Below, in pieces: positions 1 through 7,623 of a stretch of DNA of 16,887 nucleotides. Origin of the DNA: Holdemanella hominis. Its GTDB lineage: Bacteria; Bacillota_I; Bacilli_A; Erysipelotrichales; Erysipelotrichaceae. The translations under genes were made by a program, and so were the position numbers. The notes beneath the pieces are model-generated. The model ran no database searches, was not told the DNA's origin, and was given only the letters and a program-made list of their open reading frames with translations. The DNA lies in assembly GCF_014306155.1 (NCBI RefSeq), contig NZ_JACRWH010000046.1, positions 1 through 16,887 of the forward strand. Direction: 5' to 3'. How positions within the stretch are numbered: position 1 is the stretch's first letter; every line of letters begins with the position of its first letter.

Positions 1-31
1 TAATATCTAATGCGTCTTTGATAGTAGGCAT
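1..31 (-). CDS. IS transposase, first 10 codons only (ISL3-like)
   Basis: An ATG at 31-29 follows GGAGG with a 9-base gap. It begins a frame reading MPTIKDALDI and runs off the window. The strong ribosome binding site, the promoter at 71-99 and the position just inside an IS end make it the transposase start. The 'LDI' followed by a codon beginning with A fits the LDIKD-type opening of ISL3 transposases, which is a recollection of the family and not a search result. Nothing can be said about whether the full gene is intact. Confidence 0.5.
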   Translation of the reverse strand, partial: MPTIKDALDI

Positions 32-70
32 ATCCAATTACCTCCTTCGGTGGTACTGTTTCTTACTATT

Positions 71-99
71 ATTATACGCTATTTCTCGTTAAAAATCAA
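71..99 (-). promoter_or_regulatory. Promoter inside the IS end, driving the transposase
   Basis: On the minus strand TTGATT (99-94) and TATAAT (76-71) are separated by exactly 17 bases. This is a near-perfect sigma-A promoter about 40 bases upstream of the transposase start codon. It reads into the IS and away from the broken gene. Confidence 0.7.
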
Positions 100-611
100 C
101 CATTTGTTGTGACAGAGCCTTTATTTAAAACAAATCTATAACTTAAAAATATAATCAAAATAGCCATTATTTGACGTAAAATATTCAACGAAAGATTATA
201 ATAACTGAAATAATAAATAAAAAAAGCAAATGTTATATTTATTTTATCTTCAAATGGTTTAATAGCAAAATATAGTATCACTAACTGCAATAACTCATAC
301 ATAAACAAAAAAAAATGTGGATTGTTACTTAATCTTGATATTATATAATTTACAAATGCATAGCCAATTCCAATATTGTATTCATTAGCATTTTGCAAAA
401 ATAAATATAAAGAATCGTATTCACAAGCTCTTTCAAACCAAGGTTTACCATATAACAACACATCATATCCAATTGAATAATCTCTAAATCCAGCTAAAAG
501 ACTTGGGATTAAAATTCCTAAAGATATAAAGAACATTTTATGTTTAATATTTTTTGATCTACTATATGCTGAAATGCATAATAATGATGATGTAAATGTT
601 ATTAAATACAT
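96..611 (-). pseudogene. EpsG-family exopolysaccharide polymerase, truncated by IS insertion
   Basis: The product is a polytopic membrane protein of the EpsG family (Wzy-like polymerases that join exported repeat units). Support comes from an N-terminal hydrophobic helix, the conserved FRDYSIGYD motif at residues 42-50, several further hydrophobic segments, and NILRQ at 143-147. EpsG proteins are usually around 350 residues. Here only residues 1-164 are native. The last seven codons (GSVTTNG) and the TGA come from the IS end at 119. The start is supported by AGAAGGAG about 8 bases upstream, and the gene begins 12 bases after the preceding glycosyltransferase. The remaining C-terminal half should lie beyond the IS. 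The fragment is unlikely to work as a polymerase, so the locus may make unpolymerised or no product unless another polymerase acts. Confidence 0.82.
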
Positions 612-623
612 ATATTTCTCCTT

Positions 624-1601
624 CTATAGCTTTTCAATAACTTTATAAATTAAACTTAAAATCTTTTCTGCTCCTATTGAATACAAAACATCTGTAATTA
701 ATCCATATTTTGAAGAATAAAATTTAATATGAGTCAACAAAAATTTCAAATTTTCTAAATTTCTATTTTTTATTAAATCATATCTACAATTAGCAAATTT
801 AGAAAACATTCTAAAACACTCGAGTGTATCTTGATCAGAAACACTTTTTAATACTAAATCAAACTCATGTCTCCTTCTATCTAATATTGAAAGTTGATTA
901 TCTAATGTTCTATTTGATATATATAATTTTCCATTCAATTGTGTTACATTATTATCATGTAATCTATGTTTATCAACAATATCCAGATTCAAATAACATT
1001 TGCCTAAAGCTGTAGCCACTAGTCCAATTAAAATATCATGATACAAGTAAATGTTTTTGTGTTCATTCAATTTTTTTGAAAAGATCTCTTCTTTTACACA
1101 TTTTCGAAAACTCATTGTATAACCAGAGCCAGCAAATTTACATATATCAAATGTACTCAATCCTACTATTCCATTACTTTCGGTAATACTATGATACTTA
1201 TATGATGATTTAATCATATTTCCATTATTATCAATGAACTTTACATTAGATTGAATCATACTAGCATTGGGTTCATTCTCGTAAAATTGTTCAAATATTT
1301 CAATTTTACGTAAATCCCAAACGTCATCTTGATCAGATAAATATATTGTATCTCCTTTGCAAATTTTGATGGCTTTAAAAAAGTTATTATAATATCCCAA
1401 ATTATTTTCATTTTCTATTACAATCCAATTCTGTAATTTATTTTGATTAATATATTCTTTTATAATTAAAACTGTTTCGTCAGTAGAACAGTCATCACAT
1501 ATAATTACTTCATCTGGTTTTCTTGTCTGATTTTTTATAGAATCCAATTGTTGTTCTATATATTTTCCACCATTATATGTAGCCATTACGACCGATATCA
1601 T
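624..1601 (-). CDS. Family 2 glycosyltransferase (rhamnosyltransferase-like)
   Basis: This is a cytoplasmic, membrane-associated GT-A fold enzyme that adds one sugar from a nucleotide-sugar donor to the growing lipid-linked repeat unit. The N-terminus has the GT2 opening MISVVMATYNGG, a DDCSTD motif at 36-41 that binds the nucleotide, and SDQDD at 89-93, the metal-binding DXD-type site often seen in rhamnosyltransferase-like GT2 proteins. At 325 residues it is a normal length. Its start codon overlaps the stop of the upstream GT4 gene in an ATGA arrangement, indicating translational coupling. The donor sugar cannot be deduced, and 'rhamnosyl' is only a similarity hint. Confidence 0.88.
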   Translation of the reverse strand: MISVVMATYNGGKYIEQQLDSIKNQTRKPDEVIICDDCSTDETVLIIKEYINQNKLQNWIVIENENNLGYYNNFFKAIKICKGDTIYLSDQDDVWDLRKIEIFEQFYENEPNASMIQSNVKFIDNNGNMIKSSYKYHSITESNGIVGLSTFDICKFAGSGYTMSFRKCVKEEIFSKKLNEHKNIYLYHDILIGLVATALGKCYLNLDIVDKHRLHDNNVTQLNGKLYISNRTLDNQLSILDRRRHEFDLVLKSVSDQDTLECFRMFSKFANCRYDLIKNRNLENLKFLLTHIKFYSSKYGLITDVLYSIGAEKILSLIYKVIEKL

Positions 1602-2728
1602 AAACCAAAACCCTTTCTAAAATCATTAGATTCACTAGTAACATACTTGATGTATGTCTCCTGAATAAATTTAGCACTCAATTCCATAGAAAATCCTGCT
1701 TTAATAATCTCATCATTTGATAATGTTCTATTATTGCTTATTTTTGTACCCTCTAGAATCAACTTTGCTATTGAACATGCATCCCATTCTATAGAAAACC
1801 AATTTACAACAGAACTTAATTCAGTTTCTTGAGAAATTTTATCTGATAAATATGTCTTCAACCCAGTAGCTTGTGCTTCTACAGCAGATATAGGTAAACC
1901 TTCATATAATGAGGGCATAACAAAGGCATCCATTGCCATCAGCAAATCAGGAATATCATTCCTATTCCCTAAAAATTTAACATTATTGATTATTCCCAGT
2001 TTTATTGCCTTTTTCTTTATAAAATCTTTATTTTCTCCTGTTCCAATTAGCAAAAGATAACTATTTTCATTTGTTTTCAAAATATCATTAAAGATATCAA
2101 TTAGCTTTTCATGATTCTTTTGTTTAGTAAAACGTCCTACATTACCAACTATAAATGCATCTTCAGGTAATTCCATTGATAATCGTATTTTTTTTCTTTT
2201 TTGACTATTAAATCTGAAATTATCAGTCAAAATGCCGTTTCTGATTATATCATAATGTAAATTCCCATACATCCACTTTCCAGCTTCATTTGAACAAGCA
2301 AAATGCTCATTAGCTAATTTATAAGCTTTATTTTTATTGATAATATGTAATAAATATGATATTTTTCCTGTACTTGGTCTAGTATTATGTGAATGTAAAA
2401 TAACTGGCAAATTTCGTTTTTTTGCACACAATAAAGGAATTATATTCGCTAAAGAATTTTTATGTATATGAATTAAATCATACTCTTTTAATGAAATTAT
2501 TTTTAATATGTCATTTCTATACTTTAATACATTATTAGAATTAGAGACTTTAAAAATATTAGCACCTAAATCTTTTAAATCATTTTCAAGAGCCGGTGTA
2601 TCACTTTGTGTTATAAAATCAAATTGAATGAGGTTTCGATCTATTTCTTTATATAAATTTAGTAAAAACATCTCTATTCCTCCTAAATTATGATCTAATT
2701 CAAAATGTAATATTCTTATTTTTTTCAT
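1598..2728 (-). CDS. Family 4 glycosyltransferase (EpsF-like)
   Basis: A GT-B fold retaining glycosyltransferase of 376 residues for exopolysaccharide repeat-unit assembly. The N-terminus reads MKKIRILHFELDHNLGGIEM, with the GG(I/A)E acceptor-side loop common in EpsF/CapM-type enzymes. The C-terminal donor domain has NVGRFTKQKNHEKLI from residue 196 and the EX7E motif (E276 and E284, in YEGLPISAVEA). In place of the usual 'GxP.vast' stretch it reads ATGLKTYLSDKIS, as in EpsF relatives. The ribosome binding site AGAGGG overlaps the stop codon of the upstream acetyltransferase, and the 3' end overlaps the next gene by four bases, so it sits inside a tight operon. Linkage and donor are unknown. 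Confidence 0.88.
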   Translation of the reverse strand: MKKIRILHFELDHNLGGIEMFLLNLYKEIDRNLIQFDFITQSDTPALENDLKDLGANIFKVSNSNNVLKYRNDILKIISLKEYDLIHIHKNSLANIIPLLCAKKRNLPVILHSHNTRPSTGKISYLLHIINKNKAYKLANEHFACSNEAGKWMYGNLHYDIIRNGILTDNFRFNSQKRKKIRLSMELPEDAFIVGNVGRFTKQKNHEKLIDIFNDILKTNENSYLLLIGTGENKDFIKKKAIKLGIINNVKFLGNRNDIPDLLMAMDAFVMPSLYEGLPISAVEAQATGLKTYLSDKISQETELSSVVNWFSIEWDACSIAKLILEGTKISNNRTLSNDEIIKAGFSMELSAKFIQETYIKYVTSESNDFRKGFGL

Positions 2729-2734
2729 ATCCCT

Positions 2735-3400
2735 CTAAAATAACCTTTCCCTTGTCCATTTTATTTCACTCTTCACAATCTTTGCAGGATGCCCTACAGC
2801 TAATGCGTGTGCCGGTATGTTTTTTGTTACTATCGTATCTGTTCCAATTATAGAACCTTCTTCTATTCTAACGCCTTTCATTATTTTTACATTGGGTGCA
2901 ATCCATACATGATTTTTTAAAATAACATTATCCGCATTGTTTAATCTTTTTGTACTATATAATGAATATATTGGATGAGAGTCAGAAGTACGTATAGAAA
3001 TCGTGTTTGACAACATACAATCTTCCCCAATAATAATTTTCGAATTATTTTCTTGAGCACATAAATGTACACCATAAGTCATAGTTGTACCCTTTCCTAT
3101 ATGAATATTGATATCATTACCTTCCATCCAGAATGAACAAGATTCACCAATATGACAACCTTCATCAATAATCAATTTATTATTATCACCTCTTATGCGA
3201 ATATTGCTCTTATGAATAATTGTATTTTCCCCTATTTTAATTAAATTGTTTTTGCCAATTATATCTTTATCAATTCTAGCATATCCATAATTTTCAAATA
3301 TTACACCTTTGCAATTATATCTAGTTTTTAATCTTTTTAAATATATAGTTAGTTTATATAGAAAATTATTAGAAAAAATAAATTTTTTAATATATTTCAT
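2735..3400 (-). CDS. Left-handed beta-helix (hexapeptide) acetyltransferase
   Basis: The protein of 221 residues probably O-acetylates a sugar of the exopolysaccharide repeat unit using acetyl-CoA. From about residue 55 it shows irregular hexapeptide repeats ([I/V]-G-x-x-x-x), for example at 'IGENTII', 'IGESCSF', 'IGKGTTM' and 'IGEDCML'. The sequence SDSHPI at 139-144 supplies the likely catalytic His142. HVWIAPNVKIMKGVRIEEGS from 164 and the closing AVGHPAKIVK are characteristic of the WbbJ/LbH-XAT type. The ribosome binding site GGAGAAGG is followed closely by the ATG. The gene lies 20 bases after a GT4 and 6 bases before another, so it belongs to the operon. Acetyl as the donor group is inferred from family membership. 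Confidence 0.87.
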   Translation of the reverse strand: MKYIKKFIFSNNFLYKLTIYLKRLKTRYNCKGVIFENYGYARIDKDIIGKNNLIKIGENTIIHKSNIRIRGDNNKLIIDEGCHIGESCSFWMEGNDINIHIGKGTTMTYGVHLCAQENNSKIIIGEDCMLSNTISIRTSDSHPIYSLYSTKRLNNADNVILKNHVWIAPNVKIMKGVRIEEGSIIGTDTIVTKNIPAHALAVGHPAKIVKSEIKWTRERLF

Positions 3401-3420
3401 TAACCTTCTCCATTCAATAT

Positions 3421-4509
3421 TTAATCTAACAAGTCATAATATAGTTCTTCACATTCTTTTGAAACTCTTTTTGCATCAAATCGTTTTGTTACTGTAATGT
3501 ATTCATTTTTAACAATCCTATTTTTTAAGTCTTCATTTAACAATAAATCCATCACTCTTTCTGCAGCAGTATTCCAATCATCTTTCTCAACTAACATCCC
3601 ATCTATACCATCTTCAATTAAATAAGGAATTGCATCTACTTTGGTTGCTACAATAGGCACTTTAGAAAACATGTATTCAGGTATAACCAATCCAAATCCT
3701 TCCCACCTGCTAAACAAACATCCAACATCAAAACATGAAACATAATCTAATGGATTTTTTACCCATCCAGTAATATATAAATTTACACCTAATTCTTTTG
3801 CCAAATCTATTATTTCTTGCTTTTCATCTTCTCTTCCTTCTAAAACATCACCTACAATAATAAAATACGTATTCTTAATTTGTTTTTTAACTTTTGCTGC
3901 CATTCTTATAAATATATCTGGGGCTTTTTGCTTACATATACGTCCAACCATACCTACAACAAAATTATTTTCAGGTATATTTAAATTAATATTATTATTA
4001 TTGTGTTCATCAAAATCGATGCCATTATATATAACATGTAATTTATTTTTATTACAAATCCGCTCTCTTACTGCTGATACCTTTTCTGCGTCAGATATAC
4101 AAATTATTGCATCACAAAAAATAGCCATTATCCGTTCTAACATAACAAACAATTCTTTTTTTGATTTTTCCATATTAAAAGCCCATCCATGAGGGTTATA
4201 AATCACTTTACACTTTAAGCCTAAACAAGCCAAACGTGTTATTGCACCTGCAATTGAAGAATGGGCATATACAATGTCAGGATTATACTTTTTAATTAAT
4301 TTTCTAATTTTAAAAGCCTCCTTCAACGCTGATATTCGTATACCATGGAACATGTTTACTATTTCAACATGACTAGCTAATGATTCATAGTTATCTTTAT
4401 TATAGCGTTGTGAAAGTATAACAATATTTTCACATTTTGAATATTTCAAAAGACTCTGCAAATATCTTTCTACCCCACCTACACATTCTGCAACGTGTAC
4501 AACTCTCAT
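3421..4509 (-). CDS. Family 4 glycosyltransferase
   Basis: A GT-B glycosyltransferase of 362 residues, second gene of the exopolysaccharide operon and so likely to add the second or a following sugar to the polyprenyl-linked primer. The N-terminus MRVVHVAECVGGVERYL has the GGVE loop. A central VIYNGID (159-165) is the usual hinge motif. The donor-binding half begins VVGMVGRICKQKAPD from 184. The EX7E motif is E270/E278 in WEGFGLVIPE, and IVATKVDAIPYLIEDGIDG follows. The start is preceded by TTGAGG at a normal distance. There is no transmembrane segment, so it should act at the inner face of the membrane. The sugar specificity is not readable from sequence. Confidence 0.88.
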   Translation of the reverse strand: MRVVHVAECVGGVERYLQSLLKYSKCENIVILSQRYNKDNYESLASHVEIVNMFHGIRISALKEAFKIRKLIKKYNPDIVYAHSSIAGAITRLACLGLKCKVIYNPHGWAFNMEKSKKELFVMLERIMAIFCDAIICISDAEKVSAVRERICNKNKLHVIYNGIDFDEHNNNNINLNIPENNFVVGMVGRICKQKAPDIFIRMAAKVKKQIKNTYFIIVGDVLEGREDEKQEIIDLAKELGVNLYITGWVKNPLDYVSCFDVGCLFSRWEGFGLVIPEYMFSKVPIVATKVDAIPYLIEDGIDGMLVEKDDWNTAAERVMDLLLNEDLKNRIVKNEYITVTKRFDAKRVSKECEELYYDLLD

Positions 4510-4569
4510 AAAAAAACCTCAACTTTCTATTTTATTAGATAATTGCAATCAACCGAGTTATCAATGCTA

Positions 4570-6021
4570 TTAAACAGCACCTTTTTTACATACTACAACT
4601 AGTACTGTTTTTAATAGAATTTTAATATCTAAACCAAGATTCCAGTTTTCAATATAATATTTATCTAGTTTAACTACTTCATCAAAATCTATAATTTCAC
4701 TTCTTCCACTCACTTGCCACATTCCAGTTATTCCTGGTTTTATAGCTAGTCTTGCAAAGTGTTGATATTCATATAGATTTGTTTCTGAAATTAAAGGAGG
4801 TCTAGTTCCTACTATAGACATATCTCCTTTTAACACATTAAAGAATTGTGGAAATTCATCCAAACTCGTTTTACGAATAAATTCACCAATACCTGTTTTA
4901 TGAGATCCATCAGGCATTACTTTATTTCCAATAACACGAGGATCAAAATCAAGCTTAAACATTTTTCCATCCCCAAGCTTATTGTCTTTCATTAATTCTG
5001 CTTTTCTTTCTTCCGCATCTAAGTACATACTTCGAAATTTATACATCTTAAATTTCTTACCATTCTTACCAACACGTTCTTGAGAAAAGAAGATTGGTCC
5101 TGGACTTGCAATGTAAATTGCAGGTCCTATAAAGATACAGATAGCTAGTGTTAATATACATCCTAATAAACCACAGATAATGTCAAATACCCTTTTTAAG
5201 AATAATTCATTCAAAGAAACATAATTTATACTTGTAGTAAGAACCGTATAATCACCAATTTTTTCAACAAACTGTTTCTTACCAGGTGAATTAACAACTT
5301 TAGCTAAATTCATATGTACTGTAATACCAGCTAATGTTAATTGTTCAATTAAAGTATTTGGATACGCTATTTCTTTAGGTAAAACAATCAATACTTCATC
5401 TACCCATTCTTTACAAGCATACATTCCTGCTGTTTCATTATTTGCTACTACAGAAACATTATCAATTTGTTTCCCAATTAAATTCTTATCCAATAAAGCA
5501 ACACCAACAATGTCATAACGAGAATAATTATTCTTTTCAACATTCTCAATAACTTTACCTGCAATCGTACTAGATGTAACAATTAATAGTTTTCTTCTTT
5601 TTCCACTATTAACACCCTTTTTTATATGACTCTTCCATAGTACTCTTACTATATATGTCAATATAAAATAAATACCGATTGTTAAGAATAAAATAAATCT
5701 TGAAAAGAAAACACCTTTTTGAACTGAAAACAAATATAGAATAGCCAATAATCCAACAATAAAACCATGTTTTAATGTTTTTACAAACTCTTGATAATAT
5801 CCTCTTTTTAATACACCATTTAATGTACCAAAAATCAGTAAAACCATTAAATCAGCTAATTCTATTATGATAGCCATATTCCTATATAAGAAATTGTTAT
5901 ATAGATGTATATTTCCATTTTTAATGAAATAAGCCATCACAAATGCAATTTGCAAACATATCATATCAAGAATGATAAAATCGATATGCTTCAACCACCC
6001 ATTTGCATTCTTCCTATACAT
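4570..6021 (-). CDS. Polyprenyl-phosphate sugar-1-phosphate transferase (WcaJ/CpsE type), initiates the repeat unit
   Basis: This integral membrane enzyme transfers a sugar-1-phosphate from UDP-sugar to undecaprenyl phosphate, the committing step of repeat-unit assembly. The first 130 residues hold four to five hydrophobic segments. Residues about 140-265 form the Rossmann-like domain of polyprenyl glycosylphosphotransferases, and 271-483 the bacterial sugar transferase domain. That domain opens with FLKRVFDIICGLLG (including the re-entrant helix) and contains SPGPIFFSQERVG (306-318), MYKFRSM (326-332), the catalytic Asp388-Glu389 dyad in KTSLDEFPQ, IVGTRPP (403-409) and KPGITGMWQVSGRS. Its length of 483 is normal. 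The start follows GGGAGAG at good spacing. It is the first gene of the operon, after a promoter and an attenuator. The sugar (Glc, Gal or another) is not determined. Confidence 0.93.
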   Translation of the reverse strand: MYRKNANGWLKHIDFIILDMICLQIAFVMAYFIKNGNIHLYNNFLYRNMAIIIELADLMVLLIFGTLNGVLKRGYYQEFVKTLKHGFIVGLLAILYLFSVQKGVFFSRFILFLTIGIYFILTYIVRVLWKSHIKKGVNSGKRRKLLIVTSSTIAGKVIENVEKNNYSRYDIVGVALLDKNLIGKQIDNVSVVANNETAGMYACKEWVDEVLIVLPKEIAYPNTLIEQLTLAGITVHMNLAKVVNSPGKKQFVEKIGDYTVLTTSINYVSLNELFLKRVFDIICGLLGCILTLAICIFIGPAIYIASPGPIFFSQERVGKNGKKFKMYKFRSMYLDAEERKAELMKDNKLGDGKMFKLDFDPRVIGNKVMPDGSHKTGIGEFIRKTSLDEFPQFFNVLKGDMSIVGTRPPLISETNLYEYQHFARLAIKPGITGMWQVSGRSEIIDFDEVVKLDKYYIENWNLGLDIKILLKTVLVVVCKKGAV

Positions 6022-6046
6022 AATACTCTCCCATTCCTATAAACAT

Positions 6047-6085
6047 AAAAAAAGCTTATTTAGAGTTTTACAAATCTTAATAAGC
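6047..6085 (-). terminator. Intrinsic terminator (attenuator) in the EPS leader
   Basis: On the minus strand GCTTATT (6085-6079) pairs with AATAAGC (6060-6054). The inner sequences AGA/TCT and TTT/AAA extend the stem with one mismatch and a bulge. Seven Ts follow directly (6053-6047). The hairpin lies downstream of the operon promoter and ends about 25 nt before the sugar transferase start codon. The preceding gene already has its own terminator at 6501-6529. It therefore sits in a 5' leader, where it should cut transcription short unless an antiterminator (a NusG/LoaP-like factor or an alternative RNA fold) intervenes. Confidence 0.72.
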
Positions 6086-6117
6086 AATGAAATATGAAAT
6101 TTTAGATACACTTCTCC

Positions 6118-6201
6118 CTACCCATAACCCTTGTAGAAGATGAACGAATCAATTAAAAATGCGGTAAGCCAGCTATTTCTAATATCATCTAAATGTATCA
6201 T
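6118..6201 (-). CDS. Possible 27-codon leader ORF in the EPS operon leader
   Basis: An ATG at 6201-6199 starts an uninterrupted frame of 27 codons ending in TAG at 6120-6118. AGGA lies about 8 bases upstream. The peptide begins MIHLDDIRNSW and ends FIFYKGYG, with a hydrophobic, Phe-rich second half. It lies wholly within the transcribed leader, and its stop is about 33 nt before the attenuator stem. A frame of this length can arise by chance in AT-rich sequence and no known family is recognised. It could be a translated regulatory leader peptide or merely incidental. Confidence 0.3.
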   Translation of the reverse strand: MIHLDDIRNSWLTAFLIDSFIFYKGYG

Positions 6202-6261
6202 TTTTATTCCTATTACCTTACAATAGTCACACCTATTCCATGATAAAACTATTGCTAAATA

Positions 6262-6289
6262 ATTTTATCCTATATATATAATATGTCAA
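6262..6289 (-). promoter_or_regulatory. Promoter of the exopolysaccharide operon
   Basis: On the minus strand a perfect TTGACA (6289-6284) is followed after 16 bases by TAAAAT (6267-6262), one mismatch from the consensus. The predicted start is near 6255, giving a leader of about 235 nt before the sugar transferase gene. The long leader and the terminator within it indicate control after initiation. Confidence 0.75.
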
Positions 6290-6481
6290 TTACCATTTAA
6301 TACCTGAAATTTCAAACAAAAAGTACAAAAAGTAAAAGATATACTTTATTTAAAACAAATATTAAAAAATTTGAGAAACAAAATAAATTTAATAAATTTT
6401 TCTTTATATATCGATTAATTTCATGAATGCAATCAATTGAATTTATAGCCAATTAAATGTAAACGTATACACACTTTAGGC

Positions 6482-6499
6482 TGATTTCAATATAAATCA
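6482..6499. repeat. Short inverted repeat next to the terminator
   Basis: TGATTT and AAATCA form a perfect 6-base inverted repeat around a 6-base spacer, directly after the terminator of the surface-protein gene. It may add a second, weak hairpin to termination. An operator role is possible but unsupported. Confidence 0.35.
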
Positions 6500-6529
6500 A
6501 AGCCTCCACTCATAAGTTAAGCGAAGGCT
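6490..6529 (-). terminator. Intrinsic terminator of the surface-protein gene
   Basis: In minus-strand RNA AGCCTTCGCT (6529-6520) pairs with AGTGGAGGCT (6510-6501) over 10 base pairs including two G-U pairs, with a 9-base loop. A U-rich tail TTTGATTTATA follows. It begins 14 bases after the stop codon at 6544. Confidence 0.8.
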
Positions 6530-6543
6530 CTGTTTATTCTTAT

Positions 6544-7623
6544 TTAACTTTTAACATTTTTCTTCTTTATTAAGATATAGATTATCACCGCAATACATGA
6601 TAACATCATCAAACAATACATTGAAGTAAAATTCGATACACCTGTTACAACTTTTGTTTCTGTTTTCGCAGATTCTTTATCTACTTTAGTTTCAATCTCT
6701 TTATTTGATTCCATATCTTCAGCACTTGCATATTTGTTCTTATCTTTATTCGAAGGATTAATTGATAGTAATGGATCTTTCTTTTCTTCTGGTCTTATGC
6801 TTTGTTGCTTTGAATCTAAGATAGTGAATGTATCATTTGCAACAATTTCATATCTATAATTTTTTGACTTACTCTTTACAGTAAGTTTATAATTTCCTAC
6901 TTCTTCTCCAACTTCTCTAATTAATATGTAGTCATCTGTTTCTAGTATTGGATCTTTTTCTCCAATATATTTTTGATAGTTCGGTAATTGCAATTCAATA
7001 GTTTTAGGAAGAATTGTTACTTTAAATGGAATGGATTCATAATACCTAGAATCAGCATCAAAACTGACAATATATTCTCCCGCATCTTTTAACAAGATTG
7101 GTTCAATATCACTTCTACCACTATCAATCTTATATCCATCTTCGTAGTAAACAACCTCTACATCCGAATGCGTAATCTTTGTCTTTTCAACTGGAACATC
7201 TTTTTCATTCTTTGGCTCAAATTGAAAATCAATGTTACCATCATAACGATCCAATGATACAAAGTCTCCGTTTGATAAAATTCTTAATTTCAACTCATAA
7301 TCACCATCGAATTTACACAGATATTTCTTTTCTTCAGAATCTCCTTCTCTCCAATCTTTGTTGTAATTCACGCTAACAAGCACTTTTTTTGGATTGATCT
7401 CAAAAGTAACATATCCACCACCAGTAACCGCAAAATACTTTCCACAATCAATTGGAGCATCCTCTAAAAACTCAAACTCAGGAATAGAATAATAACCAGT
7501 CGCACCCTTAATTTCTATCATTTGACCTGTATATTCAAAAGATAACACTTCCTCTTCCGCTTGTATACCAATTGGTACACAGCACATAAACAACGCTATA
7601 AATACACCTAAAATTCTCCTCAT
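6544..7623 (-). CDS. Exported, membrane- or wall-anchored surface protein with MBG-like domain
   Basis: No specific function is recognised. A signal peptide (residues 1-22, cleavage after IQA) is followed by a beta-rich region of about 180 residues without a clear family. Residues about 204-269 resemble the MBG/Ig-like surface domain (IGEKDPILE, then GNYKLTVKSKSKNYRYEIVA and a closing FTIL). After that come a charged Lys/Glu/Ser-rich linker (270-323), a KVVTGV sequence at 324-329, a hydrophobic helix (about 334-352) and a Lys-rich tail. This matches the layout of a sortase signal but lacks LPXTG, so the protein is either sortase-anchored through a variant motif or simply tail-anchored. It starts 132 bases after the DHHW gene, where no convincing promoter is visible, so it may be co-transcribed with the O-acylation pair. 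It ends in its own terminator. Confidence 0.75.
   Translation of the reverse strand: MRRILGVFIALFMCCVPIGIQAEEEVLSFEYTGQMIEIKGATGYYSIPEFEFLEDAPIDCGKYFAVTGGGYVTFEINPKKVLVSVNYNKDWREGDSEEKKYLCKFDGDYELKLRILSNGDFVSLDRYDGNIDFQFEPKNEKDVPVEKTKITHSDVEVVYYEDGYKIDSGRSDIEPILLKDAGEYIVSFDADSRYYESIPFKVTILPKTIELQLPNYQKYIGEKDPILETDDYILIREVGEEVGNYKLTVKSKSKNYRYEIVANDTFTILDSKQQSIRPEEKKDPLLSINPSNKDKNKYASAEDMESNKEIETKVDKESAKTETKVVTGVSNFTSMYCLMMLSCIAVIIYILIKKKNVKS

Larger units (their letters stand above)
1..119 (-). mobile_element. End of an insertion sequence, probably ISL3 family, inserted in an epsG-like gene
   Basis: Read on the minus strand, the sequence changes at position 119 from epsG-like coding sequence to GGCTCTGTCACAACAAATGG. 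A consensus-like promoter, a Shine-Dalgarno sequence and the start of a new ORF follow within 90 bases. This compact layout is typical of an IS left end. A terminal repeat beginning GGCTCT and the first transposase residues both resemble the ISL3 family, from memory of the family. The flanking eight bases on the gene side are TAAATAAA (minus strand), an AT-rich site of the kind ISL3 elements duplicate. The rest of the element lies outside the window, so family and completeness are inferred. Confidence 0.6.
6022..6543. other. 522-base gene-free region between surface-protein gene and EPS operon
   Basis: This stretch is very AT-rich and holds no substantial ORF. From right to left it contains the terminator of the 6544-7623 gene (6501-6529), an adjacent inverted repeat (6482-6499), about 190 bases of A/T-rich sequence with no recognised element (6290-6481), a sigma-A promoter (6262-6289), and a leader with a possible short ORF (6118-6201) and an intrinsic terminator (6047-6085). 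The A-tracts upstream of the -35 box could act as an UP-element, which is inference. No tRNA or other recognisable RNA gene is seen. Confidence 0.7.

Noticed and set aside
6526..6533. GGCTCTGT, identical to the first bases of the IS end at 119
   Set aside because: It is part of the terminator stem of the surface-protein gene. The match stops after eight bases and no second end or transposase remnant is nearby.
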